The notes beneath the pieces were generated by a model. It saw nothing but the letters and a program-made list of their open reading frames with translations, had not been told where the DNA came from and did no database searches. From Tolypothrix sp. FACHB-123 (GTDB taxonomy: Bacteria; Cyanobacteriota; Cyanobacteriia; Cyanobacteriales; Nostocaceae): a stretch of DNA of 64,000 nucleotides. A program made the translations under genes and the position numbers. How positions within the stretch are numbered: the stretch's first letter is position 1; each line of letters opens with the position of its first letter. Below are positions 17,558-27,042 of the stretch, one piece after another. Location: NCBI RefSeq assembly GCF_014697075.1, contig NZ_JACJRE010000003.1, forward strand, positions 62,001 to 126,000, written 5' to 3'.

Positions 17558-18514
17558 CTTTGATTTTAAGCGATAAGCTAGTGCAACCCATTCGTTTTGT
17601 CGCTCACAATCGACATTTTCAAATCCTAATTCGGTGAATGCTACAGCTAAATCTTCCTCATAATCATTGGTAAATCCAGCTAAAATTACTAATCCACCAT
17701 TGCTATCAGTTGAACGTAGCGCTTTTTGATAATCCGCCGCCAGGGCAATATGTATTCTACCTGGGATATTAGCCACAATTAAGTTAAATTGATTTTGCAC
17801 ATCAATTTTCGGCACATTGCTAATAGAATCTCCACCCAGCCAATGTCCCAAGTCGCTACCACAGCCTAAACTACCTTGTTTAACGGTGACTTGCTGCTCT
17901 ACACCATTACGATATACCGCATCTTTAGTTGCTTCTACGGCAATGATGTCATTATCTAAGGCTAAAACATTTGCTCCCAATTTAGCGATCGCAACACTCA
18001 AAATACCCGAACCTGAACCTAAATCTAGAACATTCATCACTGGGGTAATATGACGCTCAAGCAATTGTAGGCTGAGTATGGTTGCTGGATGTAAACCGCT
18101 ACCAAAAGCGAGGCTGGTTTTCAGTCTTAAAATAATTTCCTCTGGTGTTGAACTGTAAGCTGTCTCAGCAGAAACAATAACAAACTTTTGCCCAATCCGG
18201 TGGATGAGAGAGCTTGCGAGTTCTGTGTCTGTTGGTTTGTCTGCAACTACAGCCATCGCCAGATGGGTAGTCAGTCCGGTGCGTTGCAATGGTGCGAGTA
18301 ATTGGGCTATTTCCGATCCATGTATATCTGCATAGATATCGTCCGGTATGTAGAAGCTGATGGTAAACGCCCAGTCTGGCGTGATTTTCTCGCTGTCTGC
18401 TTCTGTATATCTCTTGATATGAACATCAGTAGTCACGTTGTTTTTAGCAAGTAGTGTACATACCCAATCAACCGCCTCATTTGTCGTGTCGAGGCTTAAC
18501 TCTATCCATGACAT
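17540..18514 (-). CDS. PrmA-like SAM-dependent methyltransferase
   Basis: Resembles ribosomal protein L11 methyltransferase, which trimethylates L11 on lysines and the N-terminus using S-adenosylmethionine. The C-terminal half has a class I methyltransferase fold: [18 protein letters not shown], motif [21 protein letters not shown], acidic [10 protein letters not shown] and [11 protein letters not shown]. The N-terminal 120 residues have the PrmA-like substrate-domain pattern (start [18 protein letters not shown]). Key motifs deviate from orthodox PrmA (FGTGTHPTT and NILA), so it may be a paralogue with another substrate; no rplK is nearby. A GNAT gene lies upstream on the same strand beyond a repeat block. 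Confidence 0.75.
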   Translation of the reverse strand: MSWIELSLDTTNEAVDWVCTLLAKNNVTTDVHIKRYTEADSEKITPDWAFTISFYIPDDIYADIHGSEIAQLLAPLQRTGLTTHLAMAVVADKPTDTELASSLIHRIGQKFVIVSAETAYSSTPEEIILRLKTSLAFGSGLHPATILSLQLLERHITPVMNVLDLGSGSGILSVAIAKLGANVLALDNDIIAVEATKDAVYRNGVEQQVTVKQGSLGCGSDLGHWLGGDSISNVPKIDVQNQFNLIVANIPGRIHIALAADYQKALRSTDSNGGLVILAGFTNDYEEDLAVAFTELGFENVDCERQNEWVALAYRLKSKSCCGN

Positions 18515-18529
18515 ATTTAGTTCCTTTCG

Positions 18530-18664
18530 TTAGTTGTCAGTTGTCATTGGTTATTGGGCATTGGGCATTGGGCATTGAGTATTTATTTACTCCCTCTGCT
18601 CCCTGCTCCCTACCCCCTGCTCCCTGCTCCCTGCTCTCTGCTCCTCTGCTCCCTGCTCCCCCGT
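18530..18664. repeat. Cluster of three heptamer repeat types
   Basis: Contiguous TTAGTTGTCAGTTGTC units, GGGCATT units (four, with minor variation) and CTGCTCC/CCCTGCT units fill almost the whole gap between the GNAT and methyltransferase genes. All three families recur elsewhere in the window. Confidence 0.8.
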
Positions 18665-18668
18665 CCCC

Positions 18669-19163
18669 TCAATCCCCAACTCGCAACCCCATAATCATTA
18701 AGTCACGTTCAATACCATCAAGTTCTGCGATATTGGGCAAATGTCCCCAAGGTTTAAAGCCGAATGTGGTAAATAGTTTTAAACTGGGCTGATTATGGGC
18801 AAAAATGAAGCCAATTAAAGTCTTTAAACCTAAATTGGGGCTTTGTTCAATTGCTTGTCCTAAAAGTTTTCGTCCTAAACCACACTTTTGAAAGTCTGGC
18901 TGAATGTAAATGCTAATTTCGGCAGTTTTACTGTAGGCTGGTCGCCCATAAAAAGATTGAAAACTAAGCCATCCGGCAATTATACCGTCTTCTTCTACCA
19001 CCCATAGCGGTCTTTGTGAAGGCGATCGCCCCCGGAACCAATTCAGGCGACTTTCTACGGTTACTGGCTCTAAATCAGCGCTGGCCATGCGGCTAGGAAT
19101 TGCAGCATTGTAAATTGCCACAATAGCAGGTAAGTCAACTTCAGTCGCATGGCGGATAGTCAT
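18669..19163 (-). CDS. GNAT N-acetyltransferase, phosphinothricin-acetyltransferase-like
   Basis: A 164-residue single-domain acetyltransferase using acetyl-CoA. IRHATEVDLPAIVAIYNAAI is the canonical N-terminus of the Pat/YwnH/MnaT subgroup, and motif A is IYIQPDFQKCGLGRKLLGQA with Q/R-x-x-G-x-G. It is followed by GFIFAHNQPSLKLFTTFGF and WGHLPNIAELDGIERDLMI, diagnostic of the phosphinothricin/methionine-sulfoximine acetyltransferase group. The physiological substrate in cyanobacteria is not established. It starts at ATG with no strong ribosome binding site. The downstream methyltransferase gene is separated by about 150 bp of repeats. Confidence 0.85.
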   Translation of the reverse strand: MTIRHATEVDLPAIVAIYNAAIPSRMASADLEPVTVESRLNWFRGRSPSQRPLWVVEEDGIIAGWLSFQSFYGRPAYSKTAEISIYIQPDFQKCGLGRKLLGQAIEQSPNLGLKTLIGFIFAHNQPSLKLFTTFGFKPWGHLPNIAELDGIERDLMIMGLRVGD

Positions 19164-19850
19164 TGATGCTGTTTTTAGAGGAATTTTTACAAAAATAATT
19201 AAAAATCATACAGCCTTAGTGCGAGTAATTCTATAGGTTGGGGTAGAAATGGTGATGTTGGCTATGCCAGCAGAATAGCGATCGCTATTTTAGCCATAAA
19301 CGAATCAAGAAAACTGTGGCAAGCTGAGCGATCGCCCAGAACAGAGAATATTTCTCTATCTCCTCTCTCTTGGGTATTCATCCGCTAGCAGTAGATAAAT
19401 TTTTGAGCTACCTCAAAAAGAGCGATCGTTAATAATTTTGTTACCAACATCTCTTGCTAATTGTCTATTACCAACCTTAACCACTCAATTTTATCGCTTC
19501 ACTCAAATTACTCGCTTAAGCTTGTTCTCTGTTTATTTATATACTTCTTCTGCTTAAATTCATGCACATATAGCCCTCTTTTACAGGAATTTTTTGTTTA
19601 TATTGTCACTTTTATTACACAAATTTTATCATAAATTGTATTGAGATTTACTCTTAAATATTTCAAAAATAGCTAATAGATATACTTCTGATGATTGTTA
19701 ATTTAGCAAATATATAATTTTAGTTTTTAGAAATAGTTGTTGTTGCATTTCCAGCTAAAGATAGAGGGCGATCGCTGGAAATATATCTAGGATAGGAACA
19801 ATTACAGATATTAAGTGCTAAATCTAGCAATATCTAAAATTTAGATTATT
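19164..19850. other. AT-rich gene-free region
   Basis: Nearly 690 bp of non-coding DNA between a minus-strand and a plus-strand gene, expected to hold two divergent promoters. Several GCGATCGC or near-HIP1 sites are scattered in it. No repeat block, hairpin or reading frame of note was seen. Confidence 0.4.
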
Positions 19851-20765
19851 ATGTCTATTAATTCCCTGCAAAAGGATACTGAAGTCAATAAAAATAATCC
19901 GCAAATTCTAGAATTAGAACTTGCACTTTTTATCACTAAACTCAAAAATGGTGTTTGGCTTGCGGGAATTCCTTCTTGGCTATTTGGTATCACCGATAGA
20001 AGTTTAGCTGCTTTTGCTGATGGCTATTTCTCTTCCTTAGAAGTATTCCAGCTATTTACAGCTTCATTTTTCTTTTTGAGTTGGCTGTATTTAAGACCAG
20101 AACAGGATTTAAAAAATGCTGAAGGTTATCTTTGTCCTACTCAAGATAATCGGTTTGAGTTGAAAAAACGGCATATGATCAGTCAGGAATATATTTTACC
20201 TTTTCCTTATCTGTGCCAAATTTATCATTTGCTGAACTTAAAGCATTTAGAAACAATCCACAAATTTAGTCTGAATAATTTAAGAGTAATTAATATTAGC
20301 TCTTTCCAACCTACAGCTAACGGTGGTAGGCTAAAATTTCAAACCGTATTAGAATCTCCACTTAACGCTTTAAGAATATGGCGACAACCGATAGTTGAAG
20401 TGGATTTAATTTTACATACTCCTTATACCATTGAACTCAGTATTCCGGTCTACAATGGTAAAAGAATCACTGTCATGTTCTATGCATTACCACTATCCCA
20501 GAGAGAGCATTATCTATTTATAGAAATTTACAGCGATCTAGACTGGCCGAAACCAATACTGCAAATCTTATTGCATTTAGCTTCCTGTTTAACTTTGTTT
20601 GAAGACTTACCTTATTTACGCAATCTCTACGAGAAAAATATTGAGCGTTTATTTAACGTTAATTTAGCGTCCAACCATCAAACAATGTTGCTGTTTAAAA
20701 GATTTGTCGAACTATATGGTTCCAGCACCAAAACACACAAATTACTCGAAGGAAGTAATTTATAA
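19851..20765 (+). CDS. Conserved-looking protein of unknown function
   Basis: I do not recognise this 304-residue protein. The first third has two moderately hydrophobic stretches (KNGVWLAGIPSWLFGI near 31-46 and VFQLFTASFFFLSWLYL near 65-81). The rest is predicted mixed alpha/beta and Leu-rich with no Cys/His cluster, nucleotide-binding loop or signal peptide. Tracts such as LPFPYLCQIYHLLNLKHLET and WPKPILQILLHLASCLTLFE look conserved rather than random, and codon use matches the neighbours. It is monocistronic, bounded by long AT-rich leader DNA and a repeat-containing trailer. Confidence 0.7.
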   Translation: MSINSLQKDTEVNKNNPQILELELALFITKLKNGVWLAGIPSWLFGITDRSLAAFADGYFSSLEVFQLFTASFFFLSWLYLRPEQDLKNAEGYLCPTQDNRFELKKRHMISQEYILPFPYLCQIYHLLNLKHLETIHKFSLNNLRVINISSFQPTANGGRLKFQTVLESPLNALRIWRQPIVEVDLILHTPYTIELSIPVYNGKRITVMFYALPLSQREHYLFIEIYSDLDWPKPILQILLHLASCLTLFEDLPYLRNLYEKNIERLFNVNLASNHQTMLLFKRFVELYGSSTKTHKLLEGSNL

Positions 20766-20901
20766 TTCGTAATATTTCGGCTGCACTCAGTACAAATTCG
20801 TAATTAGTAGTAGTATATGTAGAGCGGGCGCTGTCCACTCTACTAATTTTTATATAGCAATCCTAAGTGATTTGTGAAATATTACAAGCAGGGTTGTTGA
20901 C

Positions 20902-20932
20902 TGTGAACGGTTAACAGTCAACAGTCAACAGC
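20902..20932. repeat. GTTAACAGTCAACAGTCAAC heptamer repeat
   Basis: Tandem AACAGTC units between the unknown gene and the PPOX-family gene, of the same type as those at 11754-11814 and 50761-50813. Confidence 0.7.
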
Positions 20933-20967
20933 CAAAACCGATATTTTTCGCAACTGAAATAGGATTG

Positions 20968-21519
20968 CTATATATGTGGTTTCAAGTTGAGAAAGCTAGC
21001 TAAGTTAATTTGAATTTTTGTGTCTACTAATTGATTACCAACTGCTAAACGATTACCTGTCAGCCAAACCTGTTGAGGTTGGAATTTATAGATGCGGCGG
21101 GGCGAATCATCTAAATAATCTGCTACTGTGCGATTAAGTTGCTTATTAGCTCGCTTCTCTAGTAGTTTCATCGTTTTTTCGATATTCTCTACATCTAATT
21201 CAGCCGCAGAGCCAGACAAATATACACCTGCTGCTGAACCTTGAGCAACGCTGGAATTAAAAATAGCGATCGCTACCCGCCCAGAATTGTGATAAATATT
21301 TTGTGAATGCTGTGATACTATAGCCGAACTCCAGTAAATATGCCACTGCTCATCATAAGCAAAAAATACAGGCGATACCCAAGGTTCGCCCTCTGGGGAA
21401 CAAGTTGATAAAGTACAGTAAATATTATTGATAATCAAGTTCTGCGCTTTTTGGATGATTTCTGGTTTTTCAGAATCAATGGTATCGATCCATCTATTGG
21501 TAGCAGTTGCAACTTCCAT
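20968..21519 (-). CDS. Pyridoxamine 5'-phosphate oxidase family (split-barrel flavin-binding) protein
   Basis: A 183-residue split beta-barrel protein, expected to bind FMN or a related flavin. Diagnostic are YCTLSTCSPEGEPWVSPVFF, DEQWHIYWSSAIVSQHSQNI and RVAIAIFNS, then GVYLSGSAAELD. It is not the vitamin B6 biosynthetic PdxH, which has a different C-terminus. Substrate and partner are unknown. The start follows MEVATATNRWID. It diverges from the downstream sugar-permease gene, with about 130 bp between the two starts. Confidence 0.85.
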   Translation of the reverse strand: MEVATATNRWIDTIDSEKPEIIQKAQNLIINNIYCTLSTCSPEGEPWVSPVFFAYDEQWHIYWSSAIVSQHSQNIYHNSGRVAIAIFNSSVAQGSAAGVYLSGSAAELDVENIEKTMKLLEKRANKQLNRTVADYLDDSPRRIYKFQPQQVWLTGNRLAVGNQLVDTKIQINLASFLNLKPHI

Positions 21520-21653
21520 AAAATTCTGCTTCTCCTAAAAATGATTAATTTATCTCAAAATAGCTTTTCAACTACAATTATTGTGTAATATAGAAATTTT
21601 ATATTAAGTTGGTCGGCGCAAAAAAACCAAACTGACAATCAAAATCTACTTTT

Positions 21654-22592
21654 ATGAATCAATTGTCTGCTAAAGATTGGATGTTAATTAAACAGCGACT
21701 AACTCCTTATTTATTTTTGCTACCTGCTTTAATAATTTTGGGTTTAACAGTATTTTGGCCTGCATTGCAAGCATTTTACCTCAGTTTTACAAGTTATGAA
21801 GATATTGCTCAGCCAGCACAATGGATAGGGATTAATAATTTTCTTAAGCTGTGGAAAGATAAAGTTTTTTGGCAAACTTTGACCAATACTTTTATTTATC
21901 TTGTCGGTGTAGTGCCAATTTTAGTAATTGCTCCTTTAGGTTTAGCTATTTTAGTGAACCAGAAACTACGGGGAATGAATTGGTTTAGAGCAGCGTATTA
22001 TACGCCAGTGATAATTTCAATGGTAGTTGCAGGAATCGCTTGGAAATGGCTGTATGCTGAAAATGGTTTACTAAATCAGTTTTTAAAAGCTGTGGGTATT
22101 TTTCCCGAAGGTATTCCTTGGTTAACCGATAATAATCCCCCAATTAAAATTTTTGGTATTGTACCTATTTCTTTAGCAAGCGTGATGGCTGTGACTGTGT
22201 GGAAAGGTTTAGGTTACTACATGGTGATTTACTTAGCAGGTTTACAGTCAATTCCCGCTGATGTGTACGAAGCCGCAGCAATTGATGGTTCAGATGGTAT
22301 CCGCAAACATTGGGATATTACTGTTCCTTTAATGAAGCCTTATCTTGCTTTAGTAGCGGTAATTTCTGCAATTTCTGCTACCAAAGTATTTGAAGAAGTT
22401 TACATCATGACCCAAGGCGGGCCACTAAATCGGTCAAAAACAATTGTTTACTATTTATATGAGCAAGCATTTAGTAATTTAGAAATTAGTTATGCTTGCA
22501 CGATTGGATTAGTTTTATTTTTAATAATTTTGGGTTTGTCAGTATTGCGATTAGTAATTAATCAGCAAGGTAGCGATAATATCGCAGTTTAG
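21654..22592 (+). CDS. Carbohydrate ABC importer permease (MalF/UgpA type)
   Basis: Inner-membrane permease of a CUT1-type sugar or polyol importer. The 312 residues show six transmembrane segments, beginning LFLLPALIILGLTVFWPALQ. The cytoplasmic EAA loop that contacts the ATPase is clear (EAAAIDGSDGIRKHWDITVP). A MalG-type second permease, a substrate-binding protein and an ATPase would be needed, but none is adjacent; both sides are non-coding or unrelated. It therefore works with subunits encoded elsewhere, a common arrangement in cyanobacteria. The substrate is undetermined. Confidence 0.9.
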   Translation: MNQLSAKDWMLIKQRLTPYLFLLPALIILGLTVFWPALQAFYLSFTSYEDIAQPAQWIGINNFLKLWKDKVFWQTLTNTFIYLVGVVPILVIAPLGLAILVNQKLRGMNWFRAAYYTPVIISMVVAGIAWKWLYAENGLLNQFLKAVGIFPEGIPWLTDNNPPIKIFGIVPISLASVMAVTVWKGLGYYMVIYLAGLQSIPADVYEAAAIDGSDGIRKHWDITVPLMKPYLALVAVISAISATKVFEEVYIMTQGGPLNRSKTIVYYLYEQAFSNLEISYACTIGLVLFLIILGLSVLRLVINQQGSDNIAV

Positions 22593-22681
22593 GAACTACC
22601 CAAGCAAAGTAAGCTGGATGTTGACCAAAATATCAAAATTTTGGCGATCGCATGTATTTAAGCAATAGTAATTTGATTAAA

Positions 22682-22792
22682 TTATTCTTGAGAATGATTG
22701 TGCGGGAACAGATAAGCGATCGCCGCACAGCCAGAAGCAGTTAACAGGCTAACCAAAAATGCAGCTAATATAAAGGTGGACATATTCATCAT
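22682..22792 (-). CDS. Possible 36-residue single-span membrane protein
   Basis: A short frame reading MMNMSTFILAAFLVSLLTAS then GCAAIAYLFPHNHSQE. It is almost entirely one hydrophobic helix with a short polar His-containing tail, the look of the small thylakoid proteins found in cyanobacteria, but I cannot match it to a named subunit. Three closely spaced ATGs make the exact start uncertain, and the ribosome binding site is weak. It lies on the strand opposite the sugar permease, and its HIP1 site falls within the coding part. Confidence 0.4.
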   Translation of the reverse strand: MMNMSTFILAAFLVSLLTASGCAAIAYLFPHNHSQE

Positions 22793-23282
22793 AAGTTGGT
22801 TGCAATTCTCTAGTAATTACCCAATTTTTACTGTGATGAAATATTCTGTTGGTTAACAAAGACAGTAAAAATTTGCTGATTTTAATTGAATACAGATACA
22901 GGTTAATTTTTACTTACCACCAGAGAAAAGTCTAATGTTAAACTATCCATAATTAATTTAAAAACTGTATTTCCTGAATCTTAAACTAGCAATTCGATAT
23001 GACACCGTCATGACTACCTTGTGTCAATATATTGTATTTGCAGCATTTTTTACCCTAAATTAACCAAAAATGCTATATCTGATACTACATCTGAATCTTG
23101 TAAACACAGAAATGCTAGATATTTGATGAGTATATTTGTGATTTTTAATAAAAACAGCCAATTCTTCTACAAGATTATCCTGCTTTCTCAATTTAGCAGC
23201 TATTAATCAGCTTTTTGATGGCAGGAATTAACCAGTAACCTGTGGAAAACAAAAGACAAACGCCAACTACTGAGAGCTTGAT
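22793..23282. other. AT-rich gene-free region
   Basis: Non-coding DNA between the small membrane-protein frame and the receiver gene. A short plus-strand frame at 23021-23206 lacks a start signal and resembles nothing. No hairpin terminator for the receiver gene could be identified. Confidence 0.35.
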
Positions 23283-23660
23283 TTAAAAGCCCAACACTTG
23301 CATTGATTTTTCTAATACCTCTTTGGGGCGAAATGGTTTAGTTAGATATAAATCGGCACCAACATCGATACCTTTTTGTTTATCAAACTCCTGTCCCTTA
23401 GCTGTTAACATGATGATATAAATATCAGTCATTTGTAAATCATGCTTTACAGTATGACAAACTTCTAAACCATTCATTTTTGGCATCATCACATCGAGAA
23501 AAACTAGATTTGGTTTTTCCGTTTTAATAGTTTCTAGCGCTTCTTCTCCATTTCTAGCGGTTAGAAGTTCCACCCCTTCATCTTCTAAGGCTTCTAGAGC
23601 TTGTTCCATCAAAGTCACGATATTGGGTTCATCGTCAACAATTAAAATTTTCTGAATCAT
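23283..23660 (-). CDS. Stand-alone response regulator receiver (CheY-like)
   Basis: A single receiver domain of 125 residues: acidic pocket in LIVDDEPN, phospho-acceptor Asp56 in LVFLDVMMPKMNG, Thr in IIMLTAK and Lys in LYLTKPF. There is no output domain, so it acts through protein contacts or phosphotransfer. I chose the ATG giving MIQKILIVDD because AGAGA lies just upstream; a longer frame would read through a GGGCATT repeat block. It is the last of three minus-strand signalling genes, and the hybrid kinase upstream is its likely phosphodonor. Confidence 0.92.
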   Translation of the reverse strand: MIQKILIVDDEPNIVTLMEQALEALEDEGVELLTARNGEEALETIKTEKPNLVFLDVMMPKMNGLEVCHTVKHDLQMTDIYIIMLTAKGQEFDKQKGIDVGADLYLTKPFRPKEVLEKSMQVLGF

Positions 23661-23670
23661 AATATTCTCT

Positions 23671-23699
23671 GGGTATTGGGCATTGGGCATTGGGCATTG
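23671..23699. repeat. GGGCATT heptanucleotide repeat
   Basis: Three to four tandem units in the short gap between the hybrid kinase gene and the receiver gene, within an apparent operon. Confidence 0.75.
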
Positions 23700-23732
23700 A
23701 TGAATATTTATCTTCCTTGTCTTCTGTGAAAA

Positions 23733-26700
23733 TTAGCGATCGCATAACATGATGAACAATACATTTTCCAATTCCTTCTCAAATTTGAGAGTTTTTACCA
23801 AGTCAGCTTCTTGGGAGAAGAGAGCATCGATGATAATCATGTCAGGTTTGACTGAGAGGGCTTTGTTAATGCATTCTTGGGGATTGGAGGCTTCAATTAC
23901 GTTATAGCCTTGAGTTTGCAGTACATCCGATATGGTTTTTAAAGTTGATGCATTGCGATCGACAACCAATACCTTTTTACTGGAAGTACCTTGAGATAGT
24001 AGTGAGCCAATCTCGCTGCGGAGTTGCTCTGTGTTAATCGGCTTGGTGAGATAGCGATCGATGCCAATGTGGTAACCTCGTTCTTTGTTTTCGATAATTG
24101 ACAAAATAATAATGGGAATGTCTGCTGTATGCGGATCGTTTTTGAGGACGGCGGCGACATCAAAGCCGTTAATTTGCGGCATCATCACATCCAGCAAAAT
24201 TAAATCGGGACGGTTGATTTTGATTTGCTGAATCGCATCCATACCGTCTTTGGCTTCGCGAACGTTATAACCTTCATTTTCTAGTTGTTGACGCAGGAGT
24301 TCGCGAATATTGATGTCATCATCTACTACCAAAATAGTTTTGCGGTTTTGCTCCAATACAGGATTGGTGATGATGACATGTTCTTTGAGTTGTTTCACCA
24401 ATGCATCGAGGTTCAGATTGGCACTGGCTTTGTGCTCGTTGGTATAAATGGGAATAAGGAATGAGAAACTGCTGCCTTTGCCTGGTTGACTCTCTACCCA
24501 AATTCTGCCACCGTGATGCTCAACAATTTGTTTGCAGATGGGTAGCCCTAAACCGGTACCTTTGGGTTTATCGGTGAGGGTGTCACCAACTTGACGGAAT
24601 TTCTCGAATACTTTCGGCTGATCTTCTGGAGCAATACCGATACCTGTATCAATGACGCTGATACATATACCATCGTTGTGTTGTTTAATACGACAGGTGA
24701 CAGCACCAAATTTAGTAAATTTAACGGCGTTGGAAATCAGGTTGATCAAGACTTGCAACAGCCGATTGCGATCGCCTATGATTTGCGGCAGTCCTGGTGC
24801 CATTTCGGTAATAAGCTGCAAGCCATTGGTTTCAAATAATGCCGATGTCGAAGTGGTTGCCCAATCTAGTAATTCACTAGGATCGAGAGGCTGCATTTGC
24901 CATTCCACTTTACCTGCTTCCATTTTGGCAATATCTAAAACATCGTTAATCAACGATGTCAGCCGTTCGGCTTCCGATACAATAATGTTGAGGTTATCAC
25001 CTACTCGCTTGATAGTTTTTTGCAACTTGCGGTCTTCGTTAGTCAGGATGGGGAAGACATCGGTTTCTAGCTTTTCCTTAATGATGGAGGCAAAACCGAG
25101 GACAGAAGTTAAAGGTGTCCGCAGTTCGTGGGAAACTGTGGAGATGAAATCTGTCTTCATCTTGTCAATTTCCTTTTCTGCCGTTATATCCCGAATTAGC
25201 AAAGCTGAACCAAAGCAAGTAGGAGGTTCGTTGTCTACTGTTTTCTTGAAGATGGCGGTGGCTACTGCTTGCCCAATTTTTTCCTTGGCTAAGGCAATTT
25301 CCGCAGCAAATACCTCTTGGGGATGAGACTGGGTTTGTTCAATTAAATTTGCTAACCCGGATATGGGTAGTTCTCGATAGTGGCCATTGAGGTGGCTGGC
25401 TGTCAATCCATGCATGGCTAAAAAAGCAGGATTGAAATGAGTGATTTGTCCGGTAATATCTGTTACTAGTAAAGCATCAGCTAGGTTATCCAAAATTGCA
25501 TTTAAACCTTGGGCTTCAGCTAAGGTATTTTGCAGAGCTGCTGTACGTTCTGCGACTCTGGCTTCTAGTTCTTGATTGAGTTGCCGCAGCGCAATTTCTG
25601 CTTGTTTACGGGCAGTAATATCGGTATTAATTTCCAGGATGGCGCTGGGTTGACGATCGATATCTCTTTGCAATGTCCATCGGCTTTGGACAATAATATG
25701 TTTACCATCATGGGTGAGGTGTTCTACTTCTCCTTCCCAATTACCTTGCTGTAATAACTCGGCTACGATTAATTCTTTGGGTTTGGGAAAGATTTTTTTG
25801 ATAAATTGGTAAATGTATTGGTCTATTATTTCCTCGCGCATCCAACCGTAGAGCGTTTCTGCACCTTGATTCCAGTACAAAATTTTCTCGCTCATGTCAC
25901 GCACAATAATCGCATCGCTGGAATGATTCAACATATCTAATAAACGTTGATTTTCGGCTTCTGTCAATTTGCGATCGTGAATATCTGTACAGGTGCCAAT
26001 CCATTCGCGAATGCTGCCATCTGCTTCCAAGACCGGGACACCACAAACTGAGAAATAGCGGTAATTGCCATCTTTACCCAGTAGGCGATATTCGGTTTCA
26101 TAAAGACCTCGTTTGGCTACAGCGTTACTCCAGGCGTCAAAGGAACGGGCGCGATCGTCGGGGTGAACCGCATCGATCCAACCCCAGTCGGCAACTTCTG
26201 CTTCCGTTTGGCCTGTGTAAGCCATCCAAGTCATCATTTCACGACTGATACCCAATCCTTCCGGGGTAGTTCCCCAAACAATTTGGGAGGTAGCTGCGAC
26301 TAAAGAGCGATATCTTTCTTTTAGCCTTTGATTTTCGGCTTCTGCTAATTTGCGATCGTGAATATTTGTACAGGTGCCAATCCATTCACGTACGCTGCCA
26401 TCTTCTTCAATTACAGGAGCGCCCCAGACCCAAAAGTAACGATAATTACCATCCTTACCCCGGATGCGATATTCAATTTGATATTGGCTGAGGTTGGCAA
26501 CAGCCGTACCCCAAGCTTCTGCGGTGTAGCCGCGATCGTCAGGATGAACAGCCTCAATCCAACCGCCGTTTTCTGCTTCGGCTAAAGTTTGTCCTGTATA
26601 AGCGATCCAATCTTCCAGTTCAAAGCAAATTCCTTCAGGGGAGCTAACCCAAATTATTTGGGTGTTAGTCTTAATTAAAGAGCGATATCTCGCTTCGCTC

Positions 26701-27032
26701 TGTTTCAAGCTTTTTTGCGGCTTCAGGTCGCTGATATTCTCTACACTCGACCAAATTAGCTTCTCTCCATCCTGCTCAATTATCTGTCCGGAAACCCTCA
26801 CCGGCACCAACTGCCCATCTTGATGAATTAATTCCTGTTCTACAGGCCCGTAACGACTAGTTTGTTTCAGTTCTTCTAGTATGGCTGGCTCAATGGGATA
26901 GGGAAAATTAAGAGTTTCTGAGACAGTACGCCCCAAAATGGCAGCATAAGTGGGATTAATATAAATTAGCGTCCCATTCATGCGGCACAGTACCAAACCC
27001 AGAGGACATTTTTCTAATAGCTGATGAGACAT
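23733..27032 (-). CDS. Multi-PAS hybrid sensor histidine kinase with two receivers
   Basis: A 1099-residue soluble sensor with no transmembrane segments. Domains in order: PAS (1-105), two closely similar PAS/PAC modules (about 112-228 and 238-358, both with GNYRYF...VREWIGTC-like ends), a fourth PAS/PAC (about 362-480), a coiled coil, a fifth PAS (about 505-620), HisKA with the phospho-acceptor His in STVSHELRTPLTS near 637, HATPase with NAVKFT, DTGIGI and GTGLGLPI (about 745-860), then receiver 1 (900-1013, Asp in LILLDVMMPQING, Lys in LTKPI). Receiver 2 (1016-1099) keeps the Asp (MIIIDALF) but stops at MLCDR, before the conserved Lys. Multiple PAS domains suggest redox, light or ligand sensing, but the cue is unknown. 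The GAF kinase gene ends 10 bp upstream. Confidence 0.93.
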   Translation of the reverse strand: MSHQLLEKCPLGLVLCRMNGTLIYINPTYAAILGRTVSETLNFPYPIEPAILEELKQTSRYGPVEQELIHQDGQLVPVRVSGQIIEQDGEKLIWSSVENISDLKPQKSLKQSEARYRSLIKTNTQIIWVSSPEGICFELEDWIAYTGQTLAEAENGGWIEAVHPDDRGYTAEAWGTAVANLSQYQIEYRIRGKDGNYRYFWVWGAPVIEEDGSVREWIGTCTNIHDRKLAEAENQRLKERYRSLVAATSQIVWGTTPEGLGISREMMTWMAYTGQTEAEVADWGWIDAVHPDDRARSFDAWSNAVAKRGLYETEYRLLGKDGNYRYFSVCGVPVLEADGSIREWIGTCTDIHDRKLTEAENQRLLDMLNHSSDAIIVRDMSEKILYWNQGAETLYGWMREEIIDQYIYQFIKKIFPKPKELIVAELLQQGNWEGEVEHLTHDGKHIIVQSRWTLQRDIDRQPSAILEINTDITARKQAEIALRQLNQELEARVAERTAALQNTLAEAQGLNAILDNLADALLVTDITGQITHFNPAFLAMHGLTASHLNGHYRELPISGLANLIEQTQSHPQEVFAAEIALAKEKIGQAVATAIFKKTVDNEPPTCFGSALLIRDITAEKEIDKMKTDFISTVSHELRTPLTSVLGFASIIKEKLETDVFPILTNEDRKLQKTIKRVGDNLNIIVSEAERLTSLINDVLDIAKMEAGKVEWQMQPLDPSELLDWATTSTSALFETNGLQLITEMAPGLPQIIGDRNRLLQVLINLISNAVKFTKFGAVTCRIKQHNDGICISVIDTGIGIAPEDQPKVFEKFRQVGDTLTDKPKGTGLGLPICKQIVEHHGGRIWVESQPGKGSSFSFLIPIYTNEHKASANLNLDALVKQLKEHVIITNPVLEQNRKTILVVDDDINIRELLRQQLENEGYNVREAKDGMDAIQQIKINRPDLILLDVMMPQINGFDVAAVLKNDPHTADIPIIILSIIENKERGYHIGIDRYLTKPINTEQLRSEIGSLLSQGTSSKKVLVVDRNASTLKTISDVLQTQGYNVIEASNPQECINKALSVKPDMIIIDALFSQEADLVKTLKFEKELENVLFIMLCDR

Positions 27033-27042
27033 AGTAGTTTTC

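Noticed and set aside
24652-25326. 224-codon frame opposite the hybrid kinase
   Set aside because: Antisense to HisKA/HATPase coding sequence; amino-acid composition is that of a shadow frame.
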